Positions 43,122 through 51,425 of a stretch of 64,000 nt of DNA are shown one piece after another. A model generated the notes under the pieces. It was given only the letters and a program-made list of their open reading frames with translations. It was not told the DNA's origin and made no database searches. Source of the stretch: Ardenticatenales bacterium (GTDB lineage Bacteria > Chloroflexota > Anaerolineae > Promineifilales > Promineifilaceae); contig JACKBL010000004.1 of NCBI GenBank assembly GCA_020634515.1, forward strand, positions 434,001 to 498,000, in the 5' to 3' direction. Made by a program: the position numbers and the translations under genes. Every line of letters starts with the position of its first letter. Position 1 is the first letter of the stretch.

Positions 43122-45401
43122 CTAAAAGAAAATCGAATAGGGATTAAGCGATTCTTCGGGTGTTGGTTCCGAGAGCCAGCCCAGCTTGACGGGCACGTCG
43201 TAGAGGCGACCGGGGCCCAGCCGCCGCCAGAAGTGGCGCAGACCGGGCACGATGACGCGGCACACGTTCATGCCGATGTCTGGACGGGTTTGGTCTAGCA
43301 CCAGCGTTTCCAGACCCGCCTGGCGGGCAATCTCCACGCAGGTTTCCACGTCTTGCTTCAGGTCGTCGCTGGCCAGACGCGGGTAATCTTGCAGGCGCTT
43401 CGCCGCTAAATGGGGGTTGGGGAGGAGGTAGGATTCGTTGGCGATGGTGGCCGTTTTCCACCAATCGACGGCTTCGGTGTCCGGGAAGTTGTAGCGGGTG
43501 CTGCCATCTTCGTTGCGGTGGGTGACTGCCGGCAAAAACTGGTTCAGTTCCGTGATCGCGCGCAGTAAGGCGATTTTGGCGTCCAGGTGCGCGCCAAAGC
43601 CGACTGTAATGTCCTCCACGGGACTATCCACCCGGCGCGAGACGGCCGCGAAAGCGGGGATTTGCAGGTCGGCGGTGATGTCGATGACCCAGAGGTCGCG
43701 GTTTAGTCCCTGGTAATATGCTTTGAGGGCTTTCAGGTAGGGCAGGTGGAAGCTGTCCAGGTCTACGCCGGGGCGCTGTACGCGGTTGTACCACCACAGG
43801 GCGACGCTGTCGCGTTCGATGAGTTCCAGGAATCCTTGCAGGATGGCTTCTTCCAGGGTGTTGCCGGCAGAAGTGCCATTGCTGTCGCCGGCGCAGAAGA
43901 AGTAGCGGGTGGAATCCGGGTGGCCGAAGTAGCAGAAAGATGCCGGCATATACTTCACTTCATTGTGCGTCAGGGACCAGACCGGCGCCCACTCTATTTC
44001 ACGATTCTCATCAAATGGATTGGGAATGACATGAAACCGCCCCCCCTTGAGCCGCGCGTTCCAGGCATGGCGGGTAGCGTATTGATGATAACTGAAGTTG
44101 AGGCATTGGTGCAGGTGAATGGCCTGCGGTTGCAGTGACTTGTAACTGCCGCGAACCACCACTTCCTCACCGCGAAAAACGCCCGAATACCGCTCAATCG
44201 CCTCGGCCATGGCGCTCACTTTGGCCTGGATGTCCGTCATTCCCTTCCCGCCTGTGCGGGAGCGCAAATTTTGCCGCAGCCAAAACAGGGTGTCCTGAGC
44301 CATGGCAAAGTTGTGCCCGGCAATGTAGCTGTAGGCCAGACCATTGATCTCTTCCGTGATATTCACCAGCCAGCTAACCACCCCCGTGATCGGGCTGATA
44401 TGGTGCTGGTAACGCGCATACGTCTCCTCGGGCAAGGCGCTGCGGTGACCGCCGTCGTTTGTAAATCGTTTGCGCGACGGAGATAACACCAGCGGGTGGA
44501 TTGCTTCTTCCTGATGCGCCTGACCGCAAACGGGACATTGTGGTCGGCGTACGATAGCGTGGTACTGCGTTTCGGCAGCCAGGCTGCTAAACGTGATCAG
44601 CTTGTTTTCCAACGTTTCGTTGCGGTCGCGCAGCAGCCACTTGACGATCTCGGTTGCCGCCATGTTAGCGCCAAACTGGAGCGTGGACGGGAGTACGGCC
44701 ACGGCTGTTTTCAGGGGCGTGGAGCGGCCCGTTTTGCGCAGGATAAAGGATTCTAACTGGCGATTGGCCTGAATGCGCTGCGCCATGCAAGCCCAGCACG
44801 CTGTCTGGCCTGGTTGGAAGATTGGCCCGATCCAGTTTGTCAGGCCGATGAGACGCACGAGCATCCAGGGACGACCGGCGGTCATCATGGTCTGGTTGAT
44901 CGTTTCCAGTCCTTCTTGCAGGTAGTCGTCGGTGACAACGACGAGCAAGTCGCGTTCCTGCGCCGTCGTAATGCCGCCCGACCCCACATTCACCTGAACG
45001 CCCATGTCGCTTAGTGCCTGGTAGAGGGGCGTGGCATCCGCGTTGCCGACGGTGGTCAGGGTGATGCGTGCCTGTTGCAAGCGTTGCGCGCCCGTGCGCG
45101 TGTTCAGGCCCAAAGAATGCCAGAAAGCGGTTCGTCCCACGGGTGTTTCGTCGGTTGCTTCGACAATGTAGCCTTTGGCTTCGAGCTGTTGCAGCGCGTA
45201 TAAGATATTGGGCGGGGACACCTGGCCTGATAGCTGGGTGAGAATGTCCGCTACGGTACGGGTTCCATCTAAAAAGGGCGCCAGTGTTTTGTAGATTGGT
45301 CCCGATAGCACCCAATGGGTTTCTTCCGTGAGCAGGAAAATGTGATGCGGGTCCACCAATTCGATGTGGAAATGGTCTTTGAATTTTGGTCTGGTAATCA
45401 C
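43122..45401 (-). CDS. TOMM cyclodehydratase, E1-like/YcaO fusion (copy 1)
   Basis: About 759 residues from the GTG at 45401, which aligns with the start of the paralogue and has AAAGG upstream; a TTG at 45425 is the alternative. Residues 1-90 resemble a winged-helix RiPP-recognition element (HHIFLLTEETHWVL ... ILYALQQLEAKGYIVE). Residues 95-375 are the ThiF/E1-like part with two zinc CxxC pairs (C202/C205 in CWACM, C289/C292 in CPVCG). Residues about 380-759 are YcaO: GGKGMTDIQAKVSAMAEAIERYSG with E400, E403 and R404, then LEEAILQGFLELIERDSVALWWYN. The enzyme uses ATP to turn Cys/Ser/Thr into azolines on a peptide. The C-terminus is NPYSIFF rather than the usual PxPxP. It is last in the minus-strand RiPP gene run. 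Confidence 0.92.
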   Translation of the reverse strand: MITRPKFKDHFHIELVDPHHIFLLTEETHWVLSGPIYKTLAPFLDGTRTVADILTQLSGQVSPPNILYALQQLEAKGYIVEATDETPVGRTAFWHSLGLNTRTGAQRLQQARITLTTVGNADATPLYQALSDMGVQVNVGSGGITTAQERDLLVVVTDDYLQEGLETINQTMMTAGRPWMLVRLIGLTNWIGPIFQPGQTACWACMAQRIQANRQLESFILRKTGRSTPLKTAVAVLPSTLQFGANMAATEIVKWLLRDRNETLENKLITFSSLAAETQYHAIVRRPQCPVCGQAHQEEAIHPLVLSPSRKRFTNDGGHRSALPEETYARYQHHISPITGVVSWLVNITEEINGLAYSYIAGHNFAMAQDTLFWLRQNLRSRTGGKGMTDIQAKVSAMAEAIERYSGVFRGEEVVVRGSYKSLQPQAIHLHQCLNFSYHQYATRHAWNARLKGGRFHVIPNPFDENREIEWAPVWSLTHNEVKYMPASFCYFGHPDSTRYFFCAGDSNGTSAGNTLEEAILQGFLELIERDSVALWWYNRVQRPGVDLDSFHLPYLKALKAYYQGLNRDLWVIDITADLQIPAFAAVSRRVDSPVEDITVGFGAHLDAKIALLRAITELNQFLPAVTHRNEDGSTRYNFPDTEAVDWWKTATIANESYLLPNPHLAAKRLQDYPRLASDDLKQDVETCVEIARQAGLETLVLDQTRPDIGMNVCRVIVPGLRHFWRRLGPGRLYDVPVKLGWLSEPTPEESLNPYSIFF

Positions 45402-45439
45402 GAATTTTGGCCTTTTTCGTAACAACTAACGCTCTCTGG

Positions 45440-45596
45440 AGATTGGACCCATTTCACGCGCGCAATGTCCATTTTCACCAGAGAAAATTAGTCCAATCTG
45501 GCTTAGGACTGACGATGAAATAAAGCACGGAATTGCATCGTCAGTTTGCAGGAACGGTCAGGAAACAACGTCGTTGTCTTATTTGATTTCCGTTCC
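45440..45596. repeat. Dispersed repeat family 1, copy c
   Basis: Contains all three elements: C (45440-45499, gattggacc ... gtccaatct), A (45508-45545, actgacgatg / catcgtcagt) and B (45551-45596, ggaacgg ... ccgttcc with inner caacg / cgttg). It lies between the methyltransferase and the first cyclodehydratase. The copy at 54.0-54.2 kb has the same parts, with C inverted and on the other side. Confidence 0.85.
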
Positions 45597-45603
45597 TGGG
45601 CAG

Positions 45604-46416
45604 TTACCCTTTTTCACCACAGGCGATTAAGCCTACCATCAACACGTAGGCGTCGGGCGCTGCCTGGAATTTGTGATACAAGGCGTGCGCCGTGGCATAC
45701 TCCGACAATGAGATTTGGTCGCTCTTCAGGGAGCGCAGCAGGCGGTTGGGATCAAGTTGGGGGAGAAATGGCTCCAGGCCCAGGTCGTCGCTGTGGTAAA
45801 CAAACGCTTCCAATTCGACGTTGACAAACCCGGCGGCTTGCAAGGTGCGCCAGAGGCGGCGACCAATGCGCCGATTGCCGCCGCGTCGGGCCTGACCCGT
45901 CTTGGCGTAGATGGCTTGCAACTGGGGGAAGGTCGGTTCGACAATGCCCCAGAGCGCGGCGTCGATGTCGATGATGGCTAATTTGCCGCCGGGTTTGAGC
46001 AGGCGCAGGGTCTCTTTGGCGGCGGCGAGGGGGTCCGTGAGGTGTTGGAAGAGGTAGCGGGCGATGGCGAAGTCGTAGGTGTTGTCTGGCAGGCCGGTGT
46101 CGGTGACGGATGCCGGCACATACGTCACCCGCCCATCGTCCACCCCGCCCAGATATTGCGCCGCCCGCGTCAGCATCTCCCGATCTGCGTCCAGAGCCGT
46201 GATCGGACTCGTGGGTAGCCCATGCAGCAGTTGTTCCGTCACAAAACCCGGCCCGCTGCCCAACTCAATCACATTCAGCCCATCCCGCAAGCCCAGCCAG
46301 CCCAGCAGGCGTGCTTCCCGTTCCCAACTGATCAGCGTTTGCACGCGCAGCCGCGCCAACTCGCTGTCGGCGTCCTGATTTTCCTGATCGAACTCGTAAG
46401 AGGCGGATACGCTCAT
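45604..46416 (-). CDS. SAM-dependent methyltransferase
   Basis: 270 residues from ATG 46416, fixed by an ATGA overlap with the P450 stop (46413). Class I Rossmann motifs: GLNVIELGSGPGFVTEQLL (motif I), ITALDADREML (acidic ribose-binding residue), NTYDFAIARYLFQHLTDP and LLKPGGKLAIIDID. In a RiPP cluster it could N-, O- or C-methylate the peptide, for instance the N-terminus or a heterocycle side chain; the target cannot be read from sequence. The start at 46578 would overlap the P450 by over 150 bases and is rejected. Confidence 0.9.
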   Translation of the reverse strand: MSVSASYEFDQENQDADSELARLRVQTLISWEREARLLGWLGLRDGLNVIELGSGPGFVTEQLLHGLPTSPITALDADREMLTRAAQYLGGVDDGRVTYVPASVTDTGLPDNTYDFAIARYLFQHLTDPLAAAKETLRLLKPGGKLAIIDIDAALWGIVEPTFPQLQAIYAKTGQARRGGNRRIGRRLWRTLQAAGFVNVELEAFVYHSDDLGLEPFLPQLDPNRLLRSLKSDQISLSEYATAHALYHKFQAAPDAYVLMVGLIACGEKG

Positions 46417-47735
46417 GAGATTGGATGGAGAGTCATGGGCAGCCCGTAATGGGGACGCAGCGTCACCAGGGCTTCGGGAACAACGGGATGCGCCGGCGCG
46501 AGACGCAGCCGGAACCGCTGGTAAATCATGGCCAGAACCAGGTGCGCTTCCACGCTGGCGAAGTGTTTGCCCAGACACAGGCGCGGCCCGCCGCTAAAAG
46601 GTAGATAGGCAAAGGTGGGGCGTTCGGCCGCTCGTTCTGGCCGGAAATGTTCCGGATCGAATCGCTCCGGGTTCTCCCAATAGCCTGGATGGCGGTGCAT
46701 GGCGTAGGGGCTGACGGCCACCAGGGAGCCGGCAGGAATGTGGAAGCCGCCTATCTCGTCGTCGGCCACCGCCACCCGCGAAAGCAGCCAGATGGGCGGG
46801 TACAGGCGCATGGATTCTTCGATAATCATCCAGGAATAGGGCAAATGGGGCAGATCCTCAATCGTCGGCGTGCGGCCGCCGAGGACGGTGTTCAGTTCTT
46901 GCACCAGCCTTTCTTCGATTTCTGGGTGCTGGCTCAAGAGGTAGAAGGTCCAACTGAGGGCCTTCGCCGTGGTTTCATGTCCTGCCAGGAGCAAGGTGAG
47001 TACCTGATCGCGCACCTGTCGGTCATTCATGCGATAGCCCGTTTCCTCATCTTGCGCGACCAGGAGCATGGAAAGGAAATCTCCCCGATCTTCGGGGTGC
47101 AGCCGCCGTTCCTGAATGATCTGATGCACAATTTGTTGGATTGTGATCAGGGCGGAGCGGAATTGTCGGCGCACATCCATATTCGTGGGATCGAAGTGCC
47201 CCATGGATTCGTTGAGGACTTCCACGGCGCGACCAAACACGTCCGCCTCACTGCTGACGTCATAGCTGAACAAGGCCCGGGCCACAATGCGCAGGGTAAG
47301 CTGGGTCATTTCCTTGACCATTTCCAGCGGTTGGCCGATTTGGGTTTCCCATTGGTCCAGCATGAGCGCGGTGAGGTCGGTCATGAGCGTGCCGAAGGCC
47401 TCAATGCGCTTGCGGTGGAAGGCGGGCTGAGCCATGCGTCGCTGCTGCAGCCACGATTCCCCTTCGCTGGTGAGGATGCCTTCCCCCAGCATGGGCTTGA
47501 GCATCATGAAGTCGGGCGTGCCTTCTTTGGTGTAGTTGCGGTGGTTGTCCTGCAAAACGCGCTTGACGTAGTCGGGATGATTGACCAGGGTGGCGGCCCA
47601 GCCATCAGCGCGGTAGCGGACAATGTCGCCGTATTCCCCGGTGATGCGCATGATAAATTGCAATGGGTCGCGGCGAATCTCTTGGACGGCCAGGTCTGTC
47701 TCTGGCCCTGGCGGATGTTTTTTTGCGGAAATCAC
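46413..47735 (-). CDS. Cytochrome P450 (copy 1)
   Basis: 440 residues, GTG start at 47735 with GGGTGG upstream. I-helix AGHETTAKALSW, ExxR in IIEESMRLYPPIW, PERF-type FDPEHFRPERA and the heme loop FSGGPRLCLGKHFAS with Cys387. The PPG near the N-terminus (HPPGPETD) and fold order resemble bacterial CYP102/CYP110-like soluble P450s. It is coupled to the methyltransferase, so it likely hydroxylates or crosslinks the modified peptide. It is not closely related to the second P450 of this cluster. Redox partners are not present in the window. Confidence 0.93.
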   Translation of the reverse strand: MISAKKHPPGPETDLAVQEIRRDPLQFIMRITGEYGDIVRYRADGWAATLVNHPDYVKRVLQDNHRNYTKEGTPDFMMLKPMLGEGILTSEGESWLQQRRMAQPAFHRKRIEAFGTLMTDLTALMLDQWETQIGQPLEMVKEMTQLTLRIVARALFSYDVSSEADVFGRAVEVLNESMGHFDPTNMDVRRQFRSALITIQQIVHQIIQERRLHPEDRGDFLSMLLVAQDEETGYRMNDRQVRDQVLTLLLAGHETTAKALSWTFYLLSQHPEIEERLVQELNTVLGGRTPTIEDLPHLPYSWMIIEESMRLYPPIWLLSRVAVADDEIGGFHIPAGSLVAVSPYAMHRHPGYWENPERFDPEHFRPERAAERPTFAYLPFSGGPRLCLGKHFASVEAHLVLAMIYQRFRLRLAPAHPVVPEALVTLRPHYGLPMTLHPIS

Positions 47736-47752
47736 GTTACCACCCCGTTTTT

Positions 47753-48193
47753 TTATGCAGCAGATGGCGTGTAGAGGCCAAGCTGTTGCAGCATGGTGAT
47801 CGTATCAAAAACGCCCCAACGTTCGACGATACGCCCTTCGTGCAGGCGGAAGATGTCTATGCCGTTGGCCTCGAACTGTTTGCCCGTGGGGGCGTGTCCC
47901 AGGAATGTGCCCTGGTGCGTGCCACTTGTTGTGGTGCGGGCCGTGACGAGGTCGTCGGCGACGATGAGGGCGTCGATATGGTTGTGGATGTCGGGGAAGC
48001 CCCGGCGGAACATGAGGAGGATGTGTTTGTAGGGGGGCAATCCTGCCGGCATTCCTCGTGTATGATGCACGAAACCAGGCGATACCAACGTATCCAACGC
48101 GCGCAGATCGCCGTTGTTGATCGCCTGATAATAACCGCGGACCACGGCTTCATTTGTTTCCGACACCGTCATGCCATCCTGATTCATTGCCAT
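47753..48193 (-). CDS. SnoaL-like / NTF2-fold protein
   Basis: 146 residues. VVRGYYQAINNGDLRALDTLVSPGFVHHTRGMPAGLPP-type N-terminus, then FRRGFPDIHNHIDALIVADDLVTAR, GTHQGTFLGHAPTGKQFEANGIDIFRLHEGRIVERWGVFD, match the SnoaL-like polyketide cyclase/ester cyclase family (NTF2 fold). SnoaL proteins catalyse aldol cyclisation, but many relatives are general hydratases or isomerases. The gene sits 6 bases after the SagB stop and 17 before P450-1, so it belongs to the RiPP operon. A role in ring formation or hydration of the peptide is only a suggestion. Three overlapping ATG/AUG-like starts exist; the first is used. Confidence 0.85.
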   Translation of the reverse strand: MAMNQDGMTVSETNEAVVRGYYQAINNGDLRALDTLVSPGFVHHTRGMPAGLPPYKHILLMFRRGFPDIHNHIDALIVADDLVTARTTTSGTHQGTFLGHAPTGKQFEANGIDIFRLHEGRIVERWGVFDTITMLQQLGLYTPSAA

Positions 48194-48199
48194 TACCCG

Positions 48200-49606
48200 T
48201 CACTGGCTACCCAGAACAAACTCCCCAACCAGGGATTCCGCGTAAGGGTCCAACCCTACTGTATTCTTGAACAGTTCCGAATTCCCGCCGCCCAACGCGC
48301 AAGGAGCCAGCCCCATTGCCGTTGCCACCAGGTACATCGTCTGAAACAGAATCCCCACATTCTTCAAGATGAGCGCGTAAACAATGGATTCATACTTCCA
48401 TTGCAGACGTTGGAAGCGAGCCGTGATCCCAAAATAAACTTGCGGTTTCGATTTGCGATCCGCCGTAATCCAGGCCAGATTCAGCAGGATATTCATCATC
48501 TCCGGCGGTGCATCCAGGCGTGACAGCGAATGCTCCAGGGCATTGTAATGATACACGCCCGCCGCCAGTCCCTCGCATTGGTCCACAATCGGATAAATTT
48601 CCAGTTCGTGAATGGCCCCGCCTCCGGGATATGGGCGTAGTCCTACTTCCTGTTCGCCCGGCGGCACGGGTATCACAAACTTGAAGCGAGCTGTGCGGTA
48701 GAGGAACTCCCCTAACTGGTCCACCGTTAGTGGCTTTTCTCCATACTCGCGGATGGATTTGCGCTGCTCCATCACTGCCGTGAAGGGGACGTCATGCGCC
48801 TTTAACTGTTCCAGGTCTGGTTTGTACAGGGGGATTACCTCGCCCGGCATGTGCGGCTTGACCAGTGGCAGCGGATCGAACTTGTCCCGCGAGCGGTAAG
48901 TGCCGCCATACGGGTTGTTGTGTCGCCCTAATCGGCTGCGCATGTGGAACAGCATATCGTGGAAGTCCCACTGACCCAGGGTGGGGTTGATTTCTTCGCC
49001 GGTGTTTCCTTCCTTGTCCACCGTCGTGAGGGCTTCGGCGTTCAGGAGGAAGGTGACGAACATCGTGGCGACATCTTCGGGAACAAGATCGGTCAGGTCG
49101 GCGCAGGATTGGGGTTGGGCCAGTTTCGCCAGCAGGCCGGCAGCCCGGCTGTCATGCAAAATAATCCTGGCGTATCCTAATGGGGATTCCAGGACCATCT
49201 GGTTTTGCATGTTGTGGGAATAGGCGAAATGGGAGAGGACGTATTGCGCTTCTGGTCGGGCGAGGTCTGGACGAAAACGATAATGGCGAGCTACGGGCGT
49301 AATGGTTGCCAGCGGCTCTCCGTCCAGGGTGAGTGTATGGCACAGCAGGCCATAGTCCACCAGTCGTTGCGCATATTGTTGAAAGAGCATAATGCCGGCA
49401 GGACCATCTTTGGTGATAGCCAGCGCAGCCAACGCTGATTCCGTCGCGCCCTCCGCGCGCAGCCTGGCAAACACATCCGCCATTCCCGGCGATGGCTTGC
49501 GCAAAACCAAAGGGCCTCCCTCGGATGCACGAAAAGCCAGGGAGCCATCAGGAAGTTCCATCGGAGGAACGTCCGCGCGCAGAGATAGTACAAGCTGTGA
49601 TTTCAT
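48200..49606 (-). CDS. sagB: SagB-type azoline dehydrogenase
   Basis: 468 residues from ATG 49606 (AAAGGAG 13 nt upstream). The N-terminal half is a TOMM-associated region (LVLSLRADVPPMELPDGSLAFRA). The C-terminal half is the FMN nitroreductase fold: FTAVMEQRKSIREYGEKPLTVDQLGEFLYRTAR, PYPGGGAIHELEIYPIV and LGLAPCALGGGNSELF. SagB-type enzymes oxidise thiazolines/oxazolines to aromatic thiazoles/oxazoles with FMN. Together with two YcaO fusions, it means the product should contain aromatic azoles. Repeat family 3 lies just upstream, in the mRNA leader, and touches the ribosome site. Confidence 0.93.
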   Translation of the reverse strand: MKSQLVLSLRADVPPMELPDGSLAFRASEGGPLVLRKPSPGMADVFARLRAEGATESALAALAITKDGPAGIMLFQQYAQRLVDYGLLCHTLTLDGEPLATITPVARHYRFRPDLARPEAQYVLSHFAYSHNMQNQMVLESPLGYARIILHDSRAAGLLAKLAQPQSCADLTDLVPEDVATMFVTFLLNAEALTTVDKEGNTGEEINPTLGQWDFHDMLFHMRSRLGRHNNPYGGTYRSRDKFDPLPLVKPHMPGEVIPLYKPDLEQLKAHDVPFTAVMEQRKSIREYGEKPLTVDQLGEFLYRTARFKFVIPVPPGEQEVGLRPYPGGGAIHELEIYPIVDQCEGLAAGVYHYNALEHSLSRLDAPPEMMNILLNLAWITADRKSKPQVYFGITARFQRLQWKYESIVYALILKNVGILFQTMYLVATAMGLAPCALGGGNSELFKNTVGLDPYAESLVGEFVLGSQ

Positions 49607-49621
49607 GGGCAAACTTGCTCC

Positions 49622-49718
49622 TTTGTGGCTGTTCGCAATTAGGTTGGCGGAATTGTGCGAACAGCTTGTCACTAACCGTCCGTAAAAAGCGTGAAGTTAT
49701 TTTCGGACGGTTACTTTG
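49622..49718. repeat. Dispersed repeat family 3, copy 2
   Basis: Partner of 14584-14680, 97 bases with no gaps. Hairpins gctgttcgca / tgcgaacagc and taaccgtccg / cggacggtta. The second stem is better paired here than in copy 1. It overlaps the cctttg of the SagB ribosome-binding region, so folding of the leader could influence SagB translation (inference). Confidence 0.8.
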
Positions 49719-49851
49719 TTACTGCTTGGGTTCTTGGAAAGACTCGTCAGGTTATACCTGCGCCAGGGAACGACTCTCATAGATAAGAATCGCTCATTTT
49801 TCGTCATTCGTTTCGTTAGGTAACGAGAGGGTTAACCGTTCCTATTTTTCG

Positions 49852-51222
49852 TTATTGGTTTCGTTGGGCTATCACACGCACACGAAAACGGTCATCCGGT
49901 CGGGGTGACGGCTTCAGTTCGATGTTCAATTGATAGCTGGGAGGGTCGATTTCCAGGTGGACTGTATGCAGCAAGGTGGCCATGGTCAACATGATGAGGG
50001 TTTCGGCAATGCCGGCACCGAGGCAAATATGTGTTCCCAACCCAAAAGGCGCATAAACCCCCGATTGCAAATGTTCTCGGCGACCCTCGCCATACCGATC
50101 GATATCGAACTTGTACGGTTCTGAAAAATGCTCCTCCAAATGGTGCGGCACAGCCCCGGCCACAATCAGGTTATCCCCTTGATCGACCCGATAACCGGCA
50201 AACTCAAAGGGGTGTGTGACTGTCCCCTGAATGGCCCCGGCCACCGGATAGAGGCGTAAGGACTCCATCGCGGCGTAGTGGAGCGAATCCAGATTCTTTA
50301 TCGCGGATGGGGTCAATTGTCCGGCGGAAAACGCCGCATCTACGTCAGCCGTCACCCGCGCCAGGATGTCTGGGTTGTTGAGCAGAGAATAGAGCATAAA
50401 AAGGCACGTATGTGCCGTGGAGTCTAGCCCGCCGATGTACGGCCCCAGAACGGCGATGCGCAGCTCCTGGGGAGTCATTAACTCTGGGTTTTCATCCAGA
50501 GCCGCCAGCAGATCATCCACCAAGTCGGGTTCCCGAACACCTGGTTTCTGGAGACGATGAGCCGTAATGATCTCGTCGGCCAATTGCATCACGCGCGCTT
50601 TTGCTTGCAGGTATTCAGGTCGCTGCAGAATTGATTTAGGCTGCAATTGTGATAGTGTCGTCAAGACAATCGAACGTACCCACAGAGTAAGGTCTTTCCA
50701 ATAGTCGCCCGTGTGATACGTTAGCACGCCCCAGCCCAATTGCTCGGCGATGATGGGAGCCATGAAGTCGGCGGCTATTAGCATTTGCCCTGGTCGCCAT
50801 TGCCTGGCAACTTCCCGCACAATTTCTATCAGCTTGGGAAAGTGCGCATAGAGCGACGAGCGGGCATAGCCTGGTTTCTGCAATTTGCGGAGATGGTAGT
50901 GCTCCTCCCCAGACAGACTGACCAGCGTCTTGTTAATTCCAAACTCATCATTTTGCTCGCGGCGGTACTCCTCGGCGTGAAAATACTCCCGCCCATCCCG
51001 CGACATAAACTGATTTGCTTCCGCCCCGGCGATCACGATAAATTCCTCGTTCGCGCGGCGGAAGCGGTAAATGGGTCCGCTCCGGCGGTAATTCTCTAAA
51101 AAAAACGCGGAGATTTGACCCAATTTTTCAAATGCTTCTCCAGACAGTGGCCGCAACTGTATAAGGGGCGGCCGCGGTGCATCACTCTGACCGCTTCTCC
51201 AGGTTATGGGCTGATTGATCAT
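49852..51222 (-). CDS. Cytochrome P450 (copy 2)
   Basis: 456 residues starting MINQPITWRSGQ. The I-helix GPYIGGLDSTAHTCLFML carries the acid/Thr-like pair, the ExxR region is YAAMESLRLYPVAG and the heme loop FGLGTHICLGAGIAE has Cys400. Overall composition is that of a bacterial class I P450. It lies between the SagB-type dehydrogenase and the second cyclodehydratase on the same strand. It could introduce a hydroxyl or an aryl/heteroatom bond. Two dissimilar P450s in one azole-peptide locus suggest at least two oxidations after heterocycle formation. Confidence 0.92.
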   Translation of the reverse strand: MINQPITWRSGQSDAPRPPLIQLRPLSGEAFEKLGQISAFFLENYRRSGPIYRFRRANEEFIVIAGAEANQFMSRDGREYFHAEEYRREQNDEFGINKTLVSLSGEEHYHLRKLQKPGYARSSLYAHFPKLIEIVREVARQWRPGQMLIAADFMAPIIAEQLGWGVLTYHTGDYWKDLTLWVRSIVLTTLSQLQPKSILQRPEYLQAKARVMQLADEIITAHRLQKPGVREPDLVDDLLAALDENPELMTPQELRIAVLGPYIGGLDSTAHTCLFMLYSLLNNPDILARVTADVDAAFSAGQLTPSAIKNLDSLHYAAMESLRLYPVAGAIQGTVTHPFEFAGYRVDQGDNLIVAGAVPHHLEEHFSEPYKFDIDRYGEGRREHLQSGVYAPFGLGTHICLGAGIAETLIMLTMATLLHTVHLEIDPPSYQLNIELKPSPRPDDRFRVRVIAQRNQ

Positions 51223-51425
51223 AATGTTCTACCTTGAGGGAATAAAAAACAGGCACAAGCGGCGTAGCTTTGCCCTATCGCATTTAGGGTTCGTTTCTCG
51301 TTGACCGTGGATTTTCACGAACCCTTAGGGCGCATCGGTTAATAGAGGCTTCGCTCGGGAAAGGACGGATGCGCGGGAAGGGTTCCTGCCTGTCGGAAAG
51401 TCCAAAGTTGATTTTGCACAGACCC

